Assembly: GCF_018861705.1 (NCBI RefSeq)
Contig: NZ_JAHLEC010000010.1
Location: 1-58,542, forward strand
Direction: 5' to 3'
Length of the DNA stretch: 58,542 nt
DNA from: Clostridium psychrophilum
GTDB taxonomy: Bacteria; Bacillota; Clostridia; Clostridiales; Clostridiaceae
A program made the position numbers and the translations under genes. This document shows positions 17,878 to 25,833 of this stretch, piece by piece. Under the pieces are notes generated by a model. The model was given only the letters and a program-made list of their open reading frames with translations. It was not told the DNA's origin and did no database searches. Numbering within the stretch: the first letter of the stretch is position 1; each line of letters begins with the position of its first letter.

Positions 17878-19038
17878 ATGAACAAATTAATGTTACTGTT
17901 TGCTTTTATATTTTTACTTATATATGGGGGAATAAATTATTATATAGGGCTTAGGGGATGGCAAAGTTTTGGAATTCATATTTCATTTTTAAATAATAAA
18001 GTTTATTGGGTAATAATTTTACTAGTAGCTACTGCATATATCATAAGCATGTTACTTGCTTCATATATACCGTCTATGCTTCTAAATACATTAAATATTA
18101 TAGGATCATATTGGATGGGAATAATATTTTACCTTCTTTTAATATTGCCTATTGTAGATTTAATAAAATTTTTAAATAAAAAAATCAAATTCATTCCAAG
18201 AAGTTTGTCTGACAATCCTAATTTTTCATTTATTATTTCAATAGTAGTGGTTGTGCTTTTAGTTGGAGTTATGGTATATGGTACTTGGAGTGGACGAAAT
18301 GCTAAGGTAACACATTACAATGTAAAAATAGATAAGACGGCTGGTAATTTAAAGAAACTTAAGGTTGTTATGGTATCAGACATTCATCTTGGATCAGTAG
18401 TAAATAATCGAAGACTTACTAAAATGGTAAATGAAATAAATAATTTACATCCTGATATTGTGTTAATACCTGGAGATATAATTGATAGTAGTCTTGAGCC
18501 TTTTGTACGAGAAAAGATGGGTGATAACTTTGAAAGAATTAAAAGTACATATGGGGTATATGCTTGCCTTGGGAATCATGATGGAATGAGAAATAAGGTA
18601 GAGGATGGTGTTAAAGTTTTTAATGCTGCAGGTATGCCTGTATTAAGAGATAAAGCAATTTTAATTAACGATAGTTTTTATGTTATAGGCAGGGACGATA
18701 TATCGCTAGAGGCAACGACTACGGTTAAAAGAAAATCACTATCAGATATAACAAAAGACTTAGATAAGTCTAAGGCACTTATATTAATGGATCATCAGCC
18801 TAAGAACTTAGATGATGCACTAAAGCAAGGTATTGATTTACAACTATCAGGACATACACATAGAGGGCAATTATTTCCTGCCAATATTGTAACAAATCTA
18901 ATATTTGAATTAGATTATGGTTATTTAGAAAAGGGTAATTCTAAATATATAGTATCTTCGGGTTATGGAACTTGGGGACCGCCAATTCGATTAGGAAGTC
19001 GCTCTGAAATTGTTGAAATTAATATTAAATTTAAATAA
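17878..19038 (+). CDS. Membrane-anchored metallophosphoesterase (YkuE-like)
   Basis: About 386 residues. Four hydrophobic segments fill the first 140 residues. A calcineurin-like phosphoesterase domain follows with all metal-binding motifs: SDIHLGS, PGDIIDS, LGNHDG, LMDHQP and SGHTHRGQ. YkuE-like proteins act on phosphate esters at the cell surface and in envelope lipids; the substrate here is unknown. ATG 17878 is preferred over the in-frame ATG at 17854 because GAGGGG sits 6-8 bp before it. A hairpin (17816) in the leader may control expression. Confidence 0.9.
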   Translation: MNKLMLLFAFIFLLIYGGINYYIGLRGWQSFGIHISFLNNKVYWVIILLVATAYIISMLLASYIPSMLLNTLNIIGSYWMGIIFYLLLILPIVDLIKFLNKKIKFIPRSLSDNPNFSFIISIVVVVLLVGVMVYGTWSGRNAKVTHYNVKIDKTAGNLKKLKVVMVSDIHLGSVVNNRRLTKMVNEINNLHPDIVLIPGDIIDSSLEPFVREKMGDNFERIKSTYGVYACLGNHDGMRNKVEDGVKVFNAAGMPVLRDKAILINDSFYVIGRDDISLEATTTVKRKSLSDITKDLDKSKALILMDHQPKNLDDALKQGIDLQLSGHTHRGQLFPANIVTNLIFELDYGYLEKGNSKYIVSSGYGTWGPPIRLGSRSEIVEINIKFK

Positions 19039-19137
19039 TAAAGGTGACAAATAATATTTGTAAATAAAGGAATTTAAAGAACATAATAGAACTAGTTAAG
19101 CAATGAATTTTATATAAATAATGGAGGAACACAAAAT

Positions 19138-19569
19138 ATGAAAAGAATAATGCTTATAGTATTAAGTGGCTTTATTATAATATCTTCAATGCTTATAATA
19201 TTATGTAGAAATAATAAAAAAGATATATTTACTGCAATACAAGATAATGATATTGAAGCGGTTGAAAAATACGTTGCCGATGTTAAAAACATAAATGCTA
19301 AAGACAAAAATGGTGAAACAGCACTTGAAGAAGCAGTTAAAGTAGATAATAAAGATATAGTTAAGCTTCTGATTAGCAAAGGGGCGAATTTAAATACAAT
19401 GGATGCTAAAAAGTGTACTCCTTTATCAGTTATTAAAAGCGAATCAATGATGAACTTGTTATTAAGTAAGGGTGCTAATGCTGATACAATGGTTTTTGCA
19501 GGCGATGGTGAAATAGATGAAACAGCTATTGAGGTAGCAAAATATATAGTAGCTATTTTGCCTAATTAA
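19138..19569 (+). CDS. Ankyrin-repeat protein with N-terminal membrane anchor
   Basis: The 143-residue protein starts with a hydrophobic helix (residues 3-24) that may be a signal anchor. Ankyrin repeats follow: DIFTAIQDNDIEAVEKYV (about 31-48), NAKDKNGETALEEAVKVDNKDIVKLLISKGANL (about 54-87) and MDAKKCTPLSVIKSESMMNLLLSKGAN (about 90-116). That is about three repeats, used for protein binding. The partner is unknown. GGAGGAA precedes the ATG. Confidence 0.8.
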   Translation: MKRIMLIVLSGFIIISSMLIILCRNNKKDIFTAIQDNDIEAVEKYVADVKNINAKDKNGETALEEAVKVDNKDIVKLLISKGANLNTMDAKKCTPLSVIKSESMMNLLLSKGANADTMVFAGDGEIDETAIEVAKYIVAILPN

Positions 19570-19708
19570 TCTAGTATAATAATTAATTTTCATGGATTGT
19601 TTGTTAAAGTAGCTTTAACATTTTTGTTGAAAGAGTTTTTAACATATTTGATCGAATGGCATACAATAAAGAATAATGTGAATTTTTAAGAAAGGTAGGT
19701 AATTATGT

Positions 19709-20536
19709 ATGCCAGTGTTACCGGTATTAAAATTAGGTTCAGTAGGACCATACGTAAGAAGGCTTCAGATAAATTTAAATGGGCTAAGCCTTAATTATAA
19801 TAATTTTACAATTAACGGTGTATTTGATATAAAAACAAGGAATGTAGTGCAAAATTTTCAGGACAGATTTGAATTAAAAAGGGACGGAATTGTTGGACCC
19901 AATACATGGAGCGTTCTTATTGAAAATGTTAAATTAGTACAAAGGCAGCTAACTTTAAGAGGATATAACTCTGGATATGCTGATGGATGGATTGGTCCTA
20001 TTACAATAAATGCAGTAAAAAGATTTCAAAGAGACAATAAGTTATATCAAGATGGCATTGTAAATCCAAGGACAAGGCAAAGATTGTTTAATCCTAGTCC
20101 AAAGATTAATTTTGAATATATGCCAAGTTCAAATTCTATAAAGTCGCTAAATCCACGAGTGGCAGTACTTGCACAAAAATTTCTTGATCTGACTATTGCT
20201 AATAATTTAGATGTACGTATTACTAACGCATTTAGAAGTTGGAATGAACAAGATAGGTTATATGCTCAAGGTAGGACCATGCCTGGGAGTTTAGTTACCA
20301 ATGCCCAAGGGGGTGACTCTTATCATAACTGGGGATTAGCCTTTGATGCTTCACCGTATGAGAATGGTAAGATATCAAATGATATAGAAAAATATAAAAA
20401 AATGGGTCAGCTAGGACAACAAGTTGGACTTGAGTGGGGTGGAACTTTTATAAGCATTGTAGATCTGCCGCATTTTCAATATACTTTTGGATTGAATACC
20501 TGGAGTCTTCTTAATGGAATAAGACCACCAAGTTAA
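19709..20536 (+). CDS. Peptidoglycan-binding M15-type L,D/D,D-peptidase
   Basis: The 275-residue protein has two peptidoglycan-binding type 1 repeats (about 8-70, GPYVRRLQINLNGL...DGIVGPNTWSVL; and about 74-128, VQRQLTLRGYNSG...DGIVNPRTRQRL). An M15-family zinc peptidase domain follows. Catalytic landmarks are RITNAFRSWNEQDRLYAQGR, SYHNWGLAFDASPY (His and Asp zinc ligands) and LPHFQYT (third ligand). It resembles phage-type L-alanyl-D-glutamate or VanY-like endopeptidases and would cut wall peptides. No signal peptide is visible, which is usual for endolysin-like forms. Confidence 0.87.
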   Translation: MPVLPVLKLGSVGPYVRRLQINLNGLSLNYNNFTINGVFDIKTRNVVQNFQDRFELKRDGIVGPNTWSVLIENVKLVQRQLTLRGYNSGYADGWIGPITINAVKRFQRDNKLYQDGIVNPRTRQRLFNPSPKINFEYMPSSNSIKSLNPRVAVLAQKFLDLTIANNLDVRITNAFRSWNEQDRLYAQGRTMPGSLVTNAQGGDSYHNWGLAFDASPYENGKISNDIEKYKKMGQLGQQVGLEWGGTFISIVDLPHFQYTFGLNTWSLLNGIRPPS

Positions 20537-20591
20537 TATAATAATACTTAGAAAAACTTAAAATGTGAAATTAAATTTAATAGGAATATAT

Positions 20592-20636
20592 AGCCAGATT
20601 GAAGTGATGAGTATTTACTTCAAATGGCTTTTTTTT
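20592..20636 (+). terminator. Rho-independent terminator after the M15 peptidase gene
   Basis: The stem is AGCCA..TTGAAGT paired with ACTTCAA..GGCT, followed by eight T residues. It ends the peptidase transcript. Confidence 0.85.
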
Positions 20637-20713
20637 ATGCTAATTTTAAATTCACGAAATCTGTAGTTTAGTTATATTTTACTATAATATGTCGAATCTA
20701 AATTAATATAGCA

Positions 20714-20750
20714 AAATTTCTATAGATTGTATTCTAATGTATAGAAATTT
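20714..20750. promoter_or_regulatory. 11-bp inverted repeat upstream of a small membrane protein gene
   Basis: AAATTTCTATA and TATAGAAATTT flank 15 bases, 48 bp before the ATG at 20798. There is no T-tract. It is placed like an operator or a leader hairpin; function unknown. Confidence 0.4.
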
Positions 20751-20797
20751 CGAGTAATAATTATAGTGAATGGATTTATTAAAATAAAGGAGATTTT

Positions 20798-21184
20798 ATG
20801 ATAAGAAATAATTTTTTTTATAAATTTAGATATAATAGATTCCCGAGATTTAAGATTAAGACAATAATAATTATCATCATTTTAATGATAGGAGTAATTA
20901 TGGTATCACCACATTTCTTTAGAAGCACTTATACAGTGACTGTTGCAAATAAACGAATTATAAGAAGTAAGAATGTTGATACGTATTTAATCTATACACA
21001 AACACAAGCTGGTAACATAAGAATTTTTAAAGATGCTAATAGTTTGATGGAATTTAAAATCCGTTCTGCAGATGTATATTGGGGTGTAATAATTAATAGA
21101 AAATATCAAATTAGAGCATATGGTTTTAGCATACCTATAATATCATCTTATCAAAATATTATAAATATTAAAGGTGTAAATTAG
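20798..21184 (+). CDS. Small membrane-anchored protein, DUF1523-like
   Basis: The 128-residue protein has a basic N-terminus, one strong membrane helix (about 23-41, TIIIIIILMIGVIMVSP) and an extracytoplasmic domain reading STYTVTVANKRIIRS...YLIYTQTQAGNIRIFKDANSLM...WGVIINRKYQIRAYGFSIP. This beta-rich pattern fits the DUF1523 type of small proteins found in phages and bacterial genomes. No catalytic residue is visible. AAAGGAG precedes the ATG. Confidence 0.6.
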   Translation: MIRNNFFYKFRYNRFPRFKIKTIIIIIILMIGVIMVSPHFFRSTYTVTVANKRIIRSKNVDTYLIYTQTQAGNIRIFKDANSLMEFKIRSADVYWGVIINRKYQIRAYGFSIPIISSYQNIINIKGVN

Positions 21185-21266
21185 AAAAAAATAATAGATT
21201 CCAATTTCTAAAAACTTTATTTAGGGCTGATAAATCAAATAGATTCAAAAGAGAGGGGATAATATT

Positions 21267-21326
21267 ATGAATTATATTTGCTCTAAATTTGGTTATAAGC
21301 AGTGTGAATTACTAAACGAGCTATGA
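21267..21326 (+). CDS. Possible 19-residue leader peptide
   Basis: MNYICSKFGYKQCELLNEL is encoded behind a GAGAGGGG ribosome binding site, 130 bp before the LevR-like activator gene. It could be a leader peptide or a chance frame. Confidence 0.25.
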   Translation: MNYICSKFGYKQCELLNEL

Positions 21327-21374
21327 TTATCCTTAGAAAACAAGTATATTAAATACAATTCTATTCTGAATTGA

Positions 21375-21383
21375 TGTTATAAT
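21375..21383 (+). promoter_or_regulatory. Extended -10 promoter for the LevR-like activator
   Basis: TGTTATAAT matches the extended -10 consensus (TG-N-TATAAT), 73 bp before the GTG start. No clear -35 is seen, so a housekeeping sigma factor using the extended -10 is inferred. Confidence 0.5.
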
Positions 21384-21456
21384 TGTAAACGTGTAGATAC
21401 AATATCAAAAATAGAATATAATATAGAATATAAAGTGGCAAATGGAGGTATAATTT

Positions 21457-24426
21457 GTGATTGAAAATACGATATTTGAACTTATTGATAATGAAGATAA
21501 AAAGATACCATTAACTGATAATGATATTGCATTAAAAGTAAATACTACTAGGGCTTATATAACTCAATTTAGAAAAGAAAAAAGAATACCTAATTCTCAT
21601 CAAAGAAGAGAAGAAATTTTACATAATGACATTAAAAAGATTATTGAAGAAAATAATTCGATTTCAGATAATATGTTATGCAAGATGTTAGCTGAGATTG
21701 GATATGATATCTCAAGATATTCTGTTACTCAAATAAGGAAACAGGTTGTTGAAAATGCAACTAAAAGTATTGCAGATAATGTAACTAAAGATGTTGTAGA
21801 TAATGCAACTAAGAATATTGTAGATACTAAAGCAGAAAACGTAAGTATTAATAAATTAAATAATAAAATAAAAATCAAAATAAATAGTAAAAAAAACATA
21901 AATAACAATTTAAGAGAAATTATAGGATACCATGGTTCATTGAGAAACCAAATAAGGCAAGCAGAGGCAGCAATTTTATATCCTCCACATGGACTTCATA
22001 CGCTAATACTTGGACCGTCAGGGGTAGGTAAAAGTTTTTTTGCTGAAGCTATGTATAAGTTCGCAGTAAATTCTTCAAACTTTAAAAATAATGCTCCTTT
22101 TATAGTTTTTAACTGTGCAGACTATGCAGAAAATCCTCAATTACTTCTTTCGCAATTATTTGGATATGTAAAGGGTGCATTTACTGGTGCTAATGTTGAT
22201 AAGGTTGGTATTGTTGAGAAGGCTAATGATGGTATATTGTTTTTAGATGAGGTACATAGACTTCCAAGTGAAGGGCAAGAAATTTTATTCCATCTATTAG
22301 ATAAAGGGAGATATAGGAGACTTGGCGAAACAGAAAATAGTAGAATAGCTAATGTCATGATAACGGCAGCAACGACGGAGGATCCAAAATCAGCTTTATT
22401 ATTAACGTTTAGAAGAAGAATACCAATGATAATCGATCTTCCATCTATTAATGATAGACCCATTAAGGAAAGATATATATTAATTGAAAATTTCTTTTCA
22501 CAAGAGGCTGCAAGAGTTGGAAAGGAAATTACTATCAGGTTTGATGTTATTAGATCGTTATTACTATATGATTGCCCAGGCAATATTGGCCAGCTAAGAA
22601 GCGACATACAAGTAGCCTGTGCTAAAGGATTTTTGAATTCATTAAGCAATGATTTAGACGTTGTTATTATTGAAATAACAGATTTACCAGACCATGTGCC
22701 ACTAGGAATATTGAGCGTTGCTAGTAGAAATTCAATGTATGACGATATATCTAATGATGATTTGGTAGTTGACCCCGGAAATATAAGTACAAATAAACTT
22801 AAAAATGACAGGTACATATTACCTGATGAGATATATAGTAATATACAAGAAAAATATTATGATCTTGAAAAGCAAGGGCTTAAAACAGATGAAATAAACA
22901 AAATCATATGGAATAAAATGAAATTTGATTTAAATAGATTTGCCAAAAACATTGAATCAAACATACTTTTTCCTAAGGAAGAATTAAAGAATATAATTGA
23001 TGAAAAAATATTAAAGGTTGTAGAGAATGTAACTAACATAGCGAAAAGTTATATAGACAATATTAAAGAAAACTTTTATTATTGCGTTGCAGTGCACTTA
23101 AACTCTACTGTTGAAAGGTTAAAGCAAGGAAAGATAATTAAGAATTCTCAATTAGATTATATTAAGAGCGAATATTATAATGAATATAGAGTTGCTAAAA
23201 TATTGACTAAGGAAATAAATAAGAGCTTAGATATAGATTTACCTGACGATGAAATTGGGTTTTTAGCTATGTATATTAAAACATTTTCTGCCATGGATCA
23301 AAATATAAGCAGAGTAAATGTTATCATATTAAGTCATGGTCATGTGGCCTGTGGAATGGCAGATGTATCAAATAAACTATTAGGTACAAACCTTGCAATT
23401 GGAATTGAAATGTCACTTGATGAGAGTCCTAAGACTCTGCTTGAAAAAACTATAGAGACAGTAAAAAAAGTGAATGAGGGCAAAGGATGTTTACTTTTAG
23501 TTGATATGGGGTCATTAGTAACTTTTGGTGAAATCATTACTAAACAAACAGGAATTCCTACAAGAATTATTGGTAGAGTAGATACTGTAATGGTGCTTGA
23601 AGCAGTAAGAAGAGCGCTTGTAACCAGTGATTTAAATGAAATAGCGAATGCTTTAGACGGAGATAAATCATATGTCGGAAAAGTAGAAGGCGTAAAAAAA
23701 TATTCTAAGACTATAATTACAGTGTGTATAACTGGTGAAGGCACAGCATTAAGAATTAAAAAATATATTGAAGAAATAAAGGAAATTTCAAATGAAAATA
23801 TATCTATAATTCCAATTGGAATTATGGACAGAGAAAATGCTCAGTATAAAATTAATAAGATTAGCGAAGATCATAATATAATTGCAATAGTCGGAACTAT
23901 TAATCCTAATATTTACGACATCCCATTTATTTCATTTCAGAGTATTCTGAAGGAAGATGGTAAACGAATGCTAAAAAACCTAATAGGAATAAAAATAATC
24001 AATCCATTAACGAATGTAATAGATGAGGGAAATATACAAATAAGAGATGATTTATTTTCAAAAGGTGATGTAATTGATGCAATGTGTTCATTGCTACAAT
24101 TAAAAGGTAATGTTAAGGAAGGGTATGCAATAAGTGTATATAAAAGAGAAATGATGGGAGGCACAATAGTTGCAGATAATGTTGCAATACCTCATGGGTT
24201 GCCTGAGCATGTTAAAAAATCTTCATTAACTATTTTTAAACTTAAGCATCCTATTATTTGGGATAATGACACTGAGGTTGATACAATTATTATGCTTGCG
24301 CTTAAAGAGAATGATAGAGAAATAGTTTTAAAATTGTTTGATTTATTATCTAAAATAGATATTATTAAAAAAGTAAAACAAGCAAAATCACCTAAAGAAA
24401 TTGCAAACATATTTTTGAATGAGTAA
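21457..24426 (+). CDS. LevR-like sigma-54 activator with PRD and PTS domains
   Basis: The 989-residue protein would activate the sigma-54 promoters just downstream in response to PTS phosphorylation. Domains in order: N-terminal helix-turn-helix (about 1-95); a linker with three 8-residue repeats (100-123); AAA+ sigma-54 interaction domain with Walker A GPSGVGKS (186-193), GAFTGA (240-245) and Walker B ILFLDE (260-265); one PRD (about 455-620, with AVHLNSTVERL); an EIIA-mannose domain with ILSHGHVACGM (about 630-760); an EIIB-galactitol-like segment with CITGEGTA (about 765-840); and a C-terminal fructose/mannitol-type EIIA with VAIPHG (about 850-989). Classical LevR ends in a second PRD, replaced here by EIIA. 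Start is GTG behind GGAGG. Confidence 0.9.
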   Translation: MIENTIFELIDNEDKKIPLTDNDIALKVNTTRAYITQFRKEKRIPNSHQRREEILHNDIKKIIEENNSISDNMLCKMLAEIGYDISRYSVTQIRKQVVENATKSIADNVTKDVVDNATKNIVDTKAENVSINKLNNKIKIKINSKKNINNNLREIIGYHGSLRNQIRQAEAAILYPPHGLHTLILGPSGVGKSFFAEAMYKFAVNSSNFKNNAPFIVFNCADYAENPQLLLSQLFGYVKGAFTGANVDKVGIVEKANDGILFLDEVHRLPSEGQEILFHLLDKGRYRRLGETENSRIANVMITAATTEDPKSALLLTFRRRIPMIIDLPSINDRPIKERYILIENFFSQEAARVGKEITIRFDVIRSLLLYDCPGNIGQLRSDIQVACAKGFLNSLSNDLDVVIIEITDLPDHVPLGILSVASRNSMYDDISNDDLVVDPGNISTNKLKNDRYILPDEIYSNIQEKYYDLEKQGLKTDEINKIIWNKMKFDLNRFAKNIESNILFPKEELKNIIDEKILKVVENVTNIAKSYIDNIKENFYYCVAVHLNSTVERLKQGKIIKNSQLDYIKSEYYNEYRVAKILTKEINKSLDIDLPDDEIGFLAMYIKTFSAMDQNISRVNVIILSHGHVACGMADVSNKLLGTNLAIGIEMSLDESPKTLLEKTIETVKKVNEGKGCLLLVDMGSLVTFGEIITKQTGIPTRIIGRVDTVMVLEAVRRALVTSDLNEIANALDGDKSYVGKVEGVKKYSKTIITVCITGEGTALRIKKYIEEIKEISNENISIIPIGIMDRENAQYKINKISEDHNIIAIVGTINPNIYDIPFISFQSILKEDGKRMLKNLIGIKIINPLTNVIDEGNIQIRDDLFSKGDVIDAMCSLLQLKGNVKEGYAISVYKREMMGGTIVADNVAIPHGLPEHVKKSSLTIFKLKHPIIWDNDTEVDTIIMLALKENDREIVLKLFDLLSKIDIIKKVKQAKSPKEIANIFLNE
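21754..21825 (+). repeat. Three tandem 24-bp repeats in the regulator linker
   Basis: Units at 21754, 21778 and 21802 are each 24 bp and encode NATKSIAD, NVTKDVVD and NATKNIVD. They lie between the helix-turn-helix and the AAA+ domain, so a change in copy number would alter the distance between DNA-binding and ATPase parts. Confidence 0.85.
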
Positions 24427-24446
24427 TATATCATGTTTATGAAATT

Positions 24447-24482
24447 AAAAGATAGAAGCTATGTATAGCTTCTATCTTTTTT
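24447..24482 (+). terminator. Terminator after the LevR-like gene
   Basis: AAAAGATAGAAGCTA and TAGCTTCTATCTTTT form a 15-bp stem with a short loop and a run of six T. It separates the activator gene from the sigma-54-controlled operon. Confidence 0.9.
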
Positions 24483-24518
24483 GCTGAAAATTAAACTATT
24501 GCTTTCTCGACAGGCTTT

Positions 24519-24534
24519 TGGCATGATACTTGCT
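24519..24534 (+). promoter_or_regulatory. Sigma-54 promoter 1
   Basis: TGGCAT-N5-TTGCT matches the -24/-12 consensus TGGCAC-N5-TTGCW with one mismatch at the end of the -24 box. It is the first of three at near-equal spacing. Confidence 0.75.
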
Positions 24535-24612
24535 AATATATTATGTAGAAAGTGTAAGTAAAGTTAATCTTTTATTTATAGTAAACAAAAGGTTAATTTT
24601 TCAACAAACTTT

Positions 24613-24628
24613 TGGCACGACAATTGCT
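24613..24628 (+). promoter_or_regulatory. Sigma-54 promoter 2
   Basis: TGGCAC-N5-TTGCT is a perfect -24/-12 match, 94 bp after promoter 1. Flanking bases resemble the other two copies (CAACAAACTT before, TAGAAAGTATAAGTAAA after). Confidence 0.85.
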
Positions 24629-24707
24629 AAATATGATTGTATAGAAAGTATAAGTAAAATTATCTTTTTTATAAAGAACTAATTTGTTACTTTTCCAACA
24701 GGGCTTA

Positions 24708-24723
24708 TGGCACAACAATTGCT
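24708..24723 (+). promoter_or_regulatory. Sigma-54 promoter 3
   Basis: TGGCAC-N5-TTGCT is a perfect match, 95 bp after promoter 2 and about 60 bp before the EIIA start at 24786. It is best placed to drive the PTS operon. Confidence 0.88.
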
Positions 24724-24785
24724 ATTATAATTATGTAGAAAGAGTAAGTACATTGGAAAAAAATAATGAGAGAAGGGGGGAAACA

Positions 24786-25262
24786 ATGCCAACAAATATT
24801 AATGAATATTTAAGTAAAGATTTAATAATAAACAATCTTGAAGCCAAAACGACAGAAGATGTTTTTTATGCTTTGTCTCAAATGTTGTTAAAAGCTAATT
24901 ATGTAAAGGATTCCTTTTATGATGGGTTAGTGAAAAGAGAAATGAAATTTCCAACGGGGTTAACACTTGGAAAATACAACGTAGCTATACCACATACTGA
25001 TGCAATTCATGTAATTAAGCCAGCTATAGCTATTGCAACTTTGAAGAATCCAGTAACATTTAATAATATGGATGGTGATGGACAAGCAGAAGTTAATGTT
25101 GTATTTGCTATGGTTTTAAAAGAACCACACAGTCAGATATTGATGTTGCAGCAACTAATGCTTTTAATTCAAAATGAAGATATATTAAAGAGACTGCACG
25201 ATGCAAACGATGTCAATGAAATATATGATATAGTCTCAAACTTTGATTGTAAATTAGTTTAA
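24786..25262 (+). CDS. gatA: PTS galactitol-family EIIA component
   Basis: The 158-residue protein is a type 2 EIIA domain. The phosphorylated histidine lies in YNVAIPHTDAIHV (about residue 67), following FPTGLTLGKYNV; EPHSQILMLQQLM is the second conserved stretch. It receives phosphate from HPr and passes it to EIIB. The frame stays open upstream to 24684, but that region holds a sigma-54 promoter; AGAAGGGGGG before 24786 fixes the start. First gene of an operon with EIIB and EIIC, controlled by the upstream LevR-like activator (inference). Confidence 0.92.
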   Translation: MPTNINEYLSKDLIINNLEAKTTEDVFYALSQMLLKANYVKDSFYDGLVKREMKFPTGLTLGKYNVAIPHTDAIHVIKPAIAIATLKNPVTFNNMDGDGQAEVNVVFAMVLKEPHSQILMLQQLMLLIQNEDILKRLHDANDVNEIYDIVSNFDCKLV

Positions 25263-25285
25263 ATAAATTTAAGGGAGGATATAAA

Positions 25286-25573
25286 ATGAGTAAACAAAAA
25301 GTAATATTAGTAGCATGTGGTACAGGAATAGCAACTTCAACAGTTGTATGTAAAAAGGTGGAGGAATTAATAGCAGCGAACAATCTTAATGCAAGAGTTA
25401 TTCAATGTAAAATATCAGAAGTACCAGGTTATCAAGATGATGCAGATCTTTTAGTTACAACAACAATTGCACCAAGAACTTATAGTATTCCTGTAATTAA
25501 GGCAATAAACTATTTAACTAATATAAATACACAAAAGATTGATAAAGCAATTATCGATGTTATAAAAGAATAA
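25286..25573 (+). CDS. gatB: PTS galactitol-family EIIB component
   Basis: The 95-residue protein starts with a strand leading into the phosphocysteine loop VACGTGIATSTVVCKKVEEL, in which the first Cys (about residue 11) is the phosphorylation site. Length and the IAPRTYSIPVIKAI segment fit EIIB of the galactitol family. It passes phosphate from EIIA to the incoming polyol bound to EIIC. It follows EIIA by 23 bp with AGGGAGG upstream of the ATG. Confidence 0.93.
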   Translation: MSKQKVILVACGTGIATSTVVCKKVEELIAANNLNARVIQCKISEVPGYQDDADLLVTTTIAPRTYSIPVIKAINYLTNINTQKIDKAIIDVIKE

Positions 25574-25667
25574 AATATGTGATTATATAATTACGAACCA
25601 TATTAATCTAATTAATACAAACTTGAAATTATATTTATAAGGTTAAAGATGATATTATATTTCAACA

Positions 25668-25804
25668 TTAAATCATCTCCTGCGGAGCTGCAATATTAAC
25701 AACTTTGGAAGCAGATTTAGACTTCCACCAAAGTAATTTTCCTAGGCTAGACAACTGCCACTTATAGAAGATGGCAGACTTGAAGCTTCCAAAATGTTGT
25801 TAAA
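25668..25804 (-). repeat. Structured dispersed element, copy A
   Basis: A 137-bp element lies between the EIIB and EIIC genes, reversed relative to them. Read on the minus strand, TTAACAAC..TTTGGAAGC pairs with GCTTCCAAA.GTTGTTAA as an outer stem, CTGCCA and TGGCAG form an inner hairpin around CTTCTATAAG, and a CTCC-GCA-GGAG hairpin leads into the end GATGATTTAA. The two other copies (36873, 55947) have different bases in the stems that still pair. Confidence 0.85.
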
Positions 25805-25833
25805 CAAATGCTAAAAAATAAAGGGGGAAATAC

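Noticed and set aside
22137-22817. 226-residue minus-strand frame
   Set aside because: Shadow of the sigma-54 activator gene, whose motifs are intact on the plus strand.
24684-24785. N-terminal extension of the EIIA gene
   Set aside because: The extension contains the third sigma-54 promoter and has no ribosome binding site, while ATG 24786 has a strong one.
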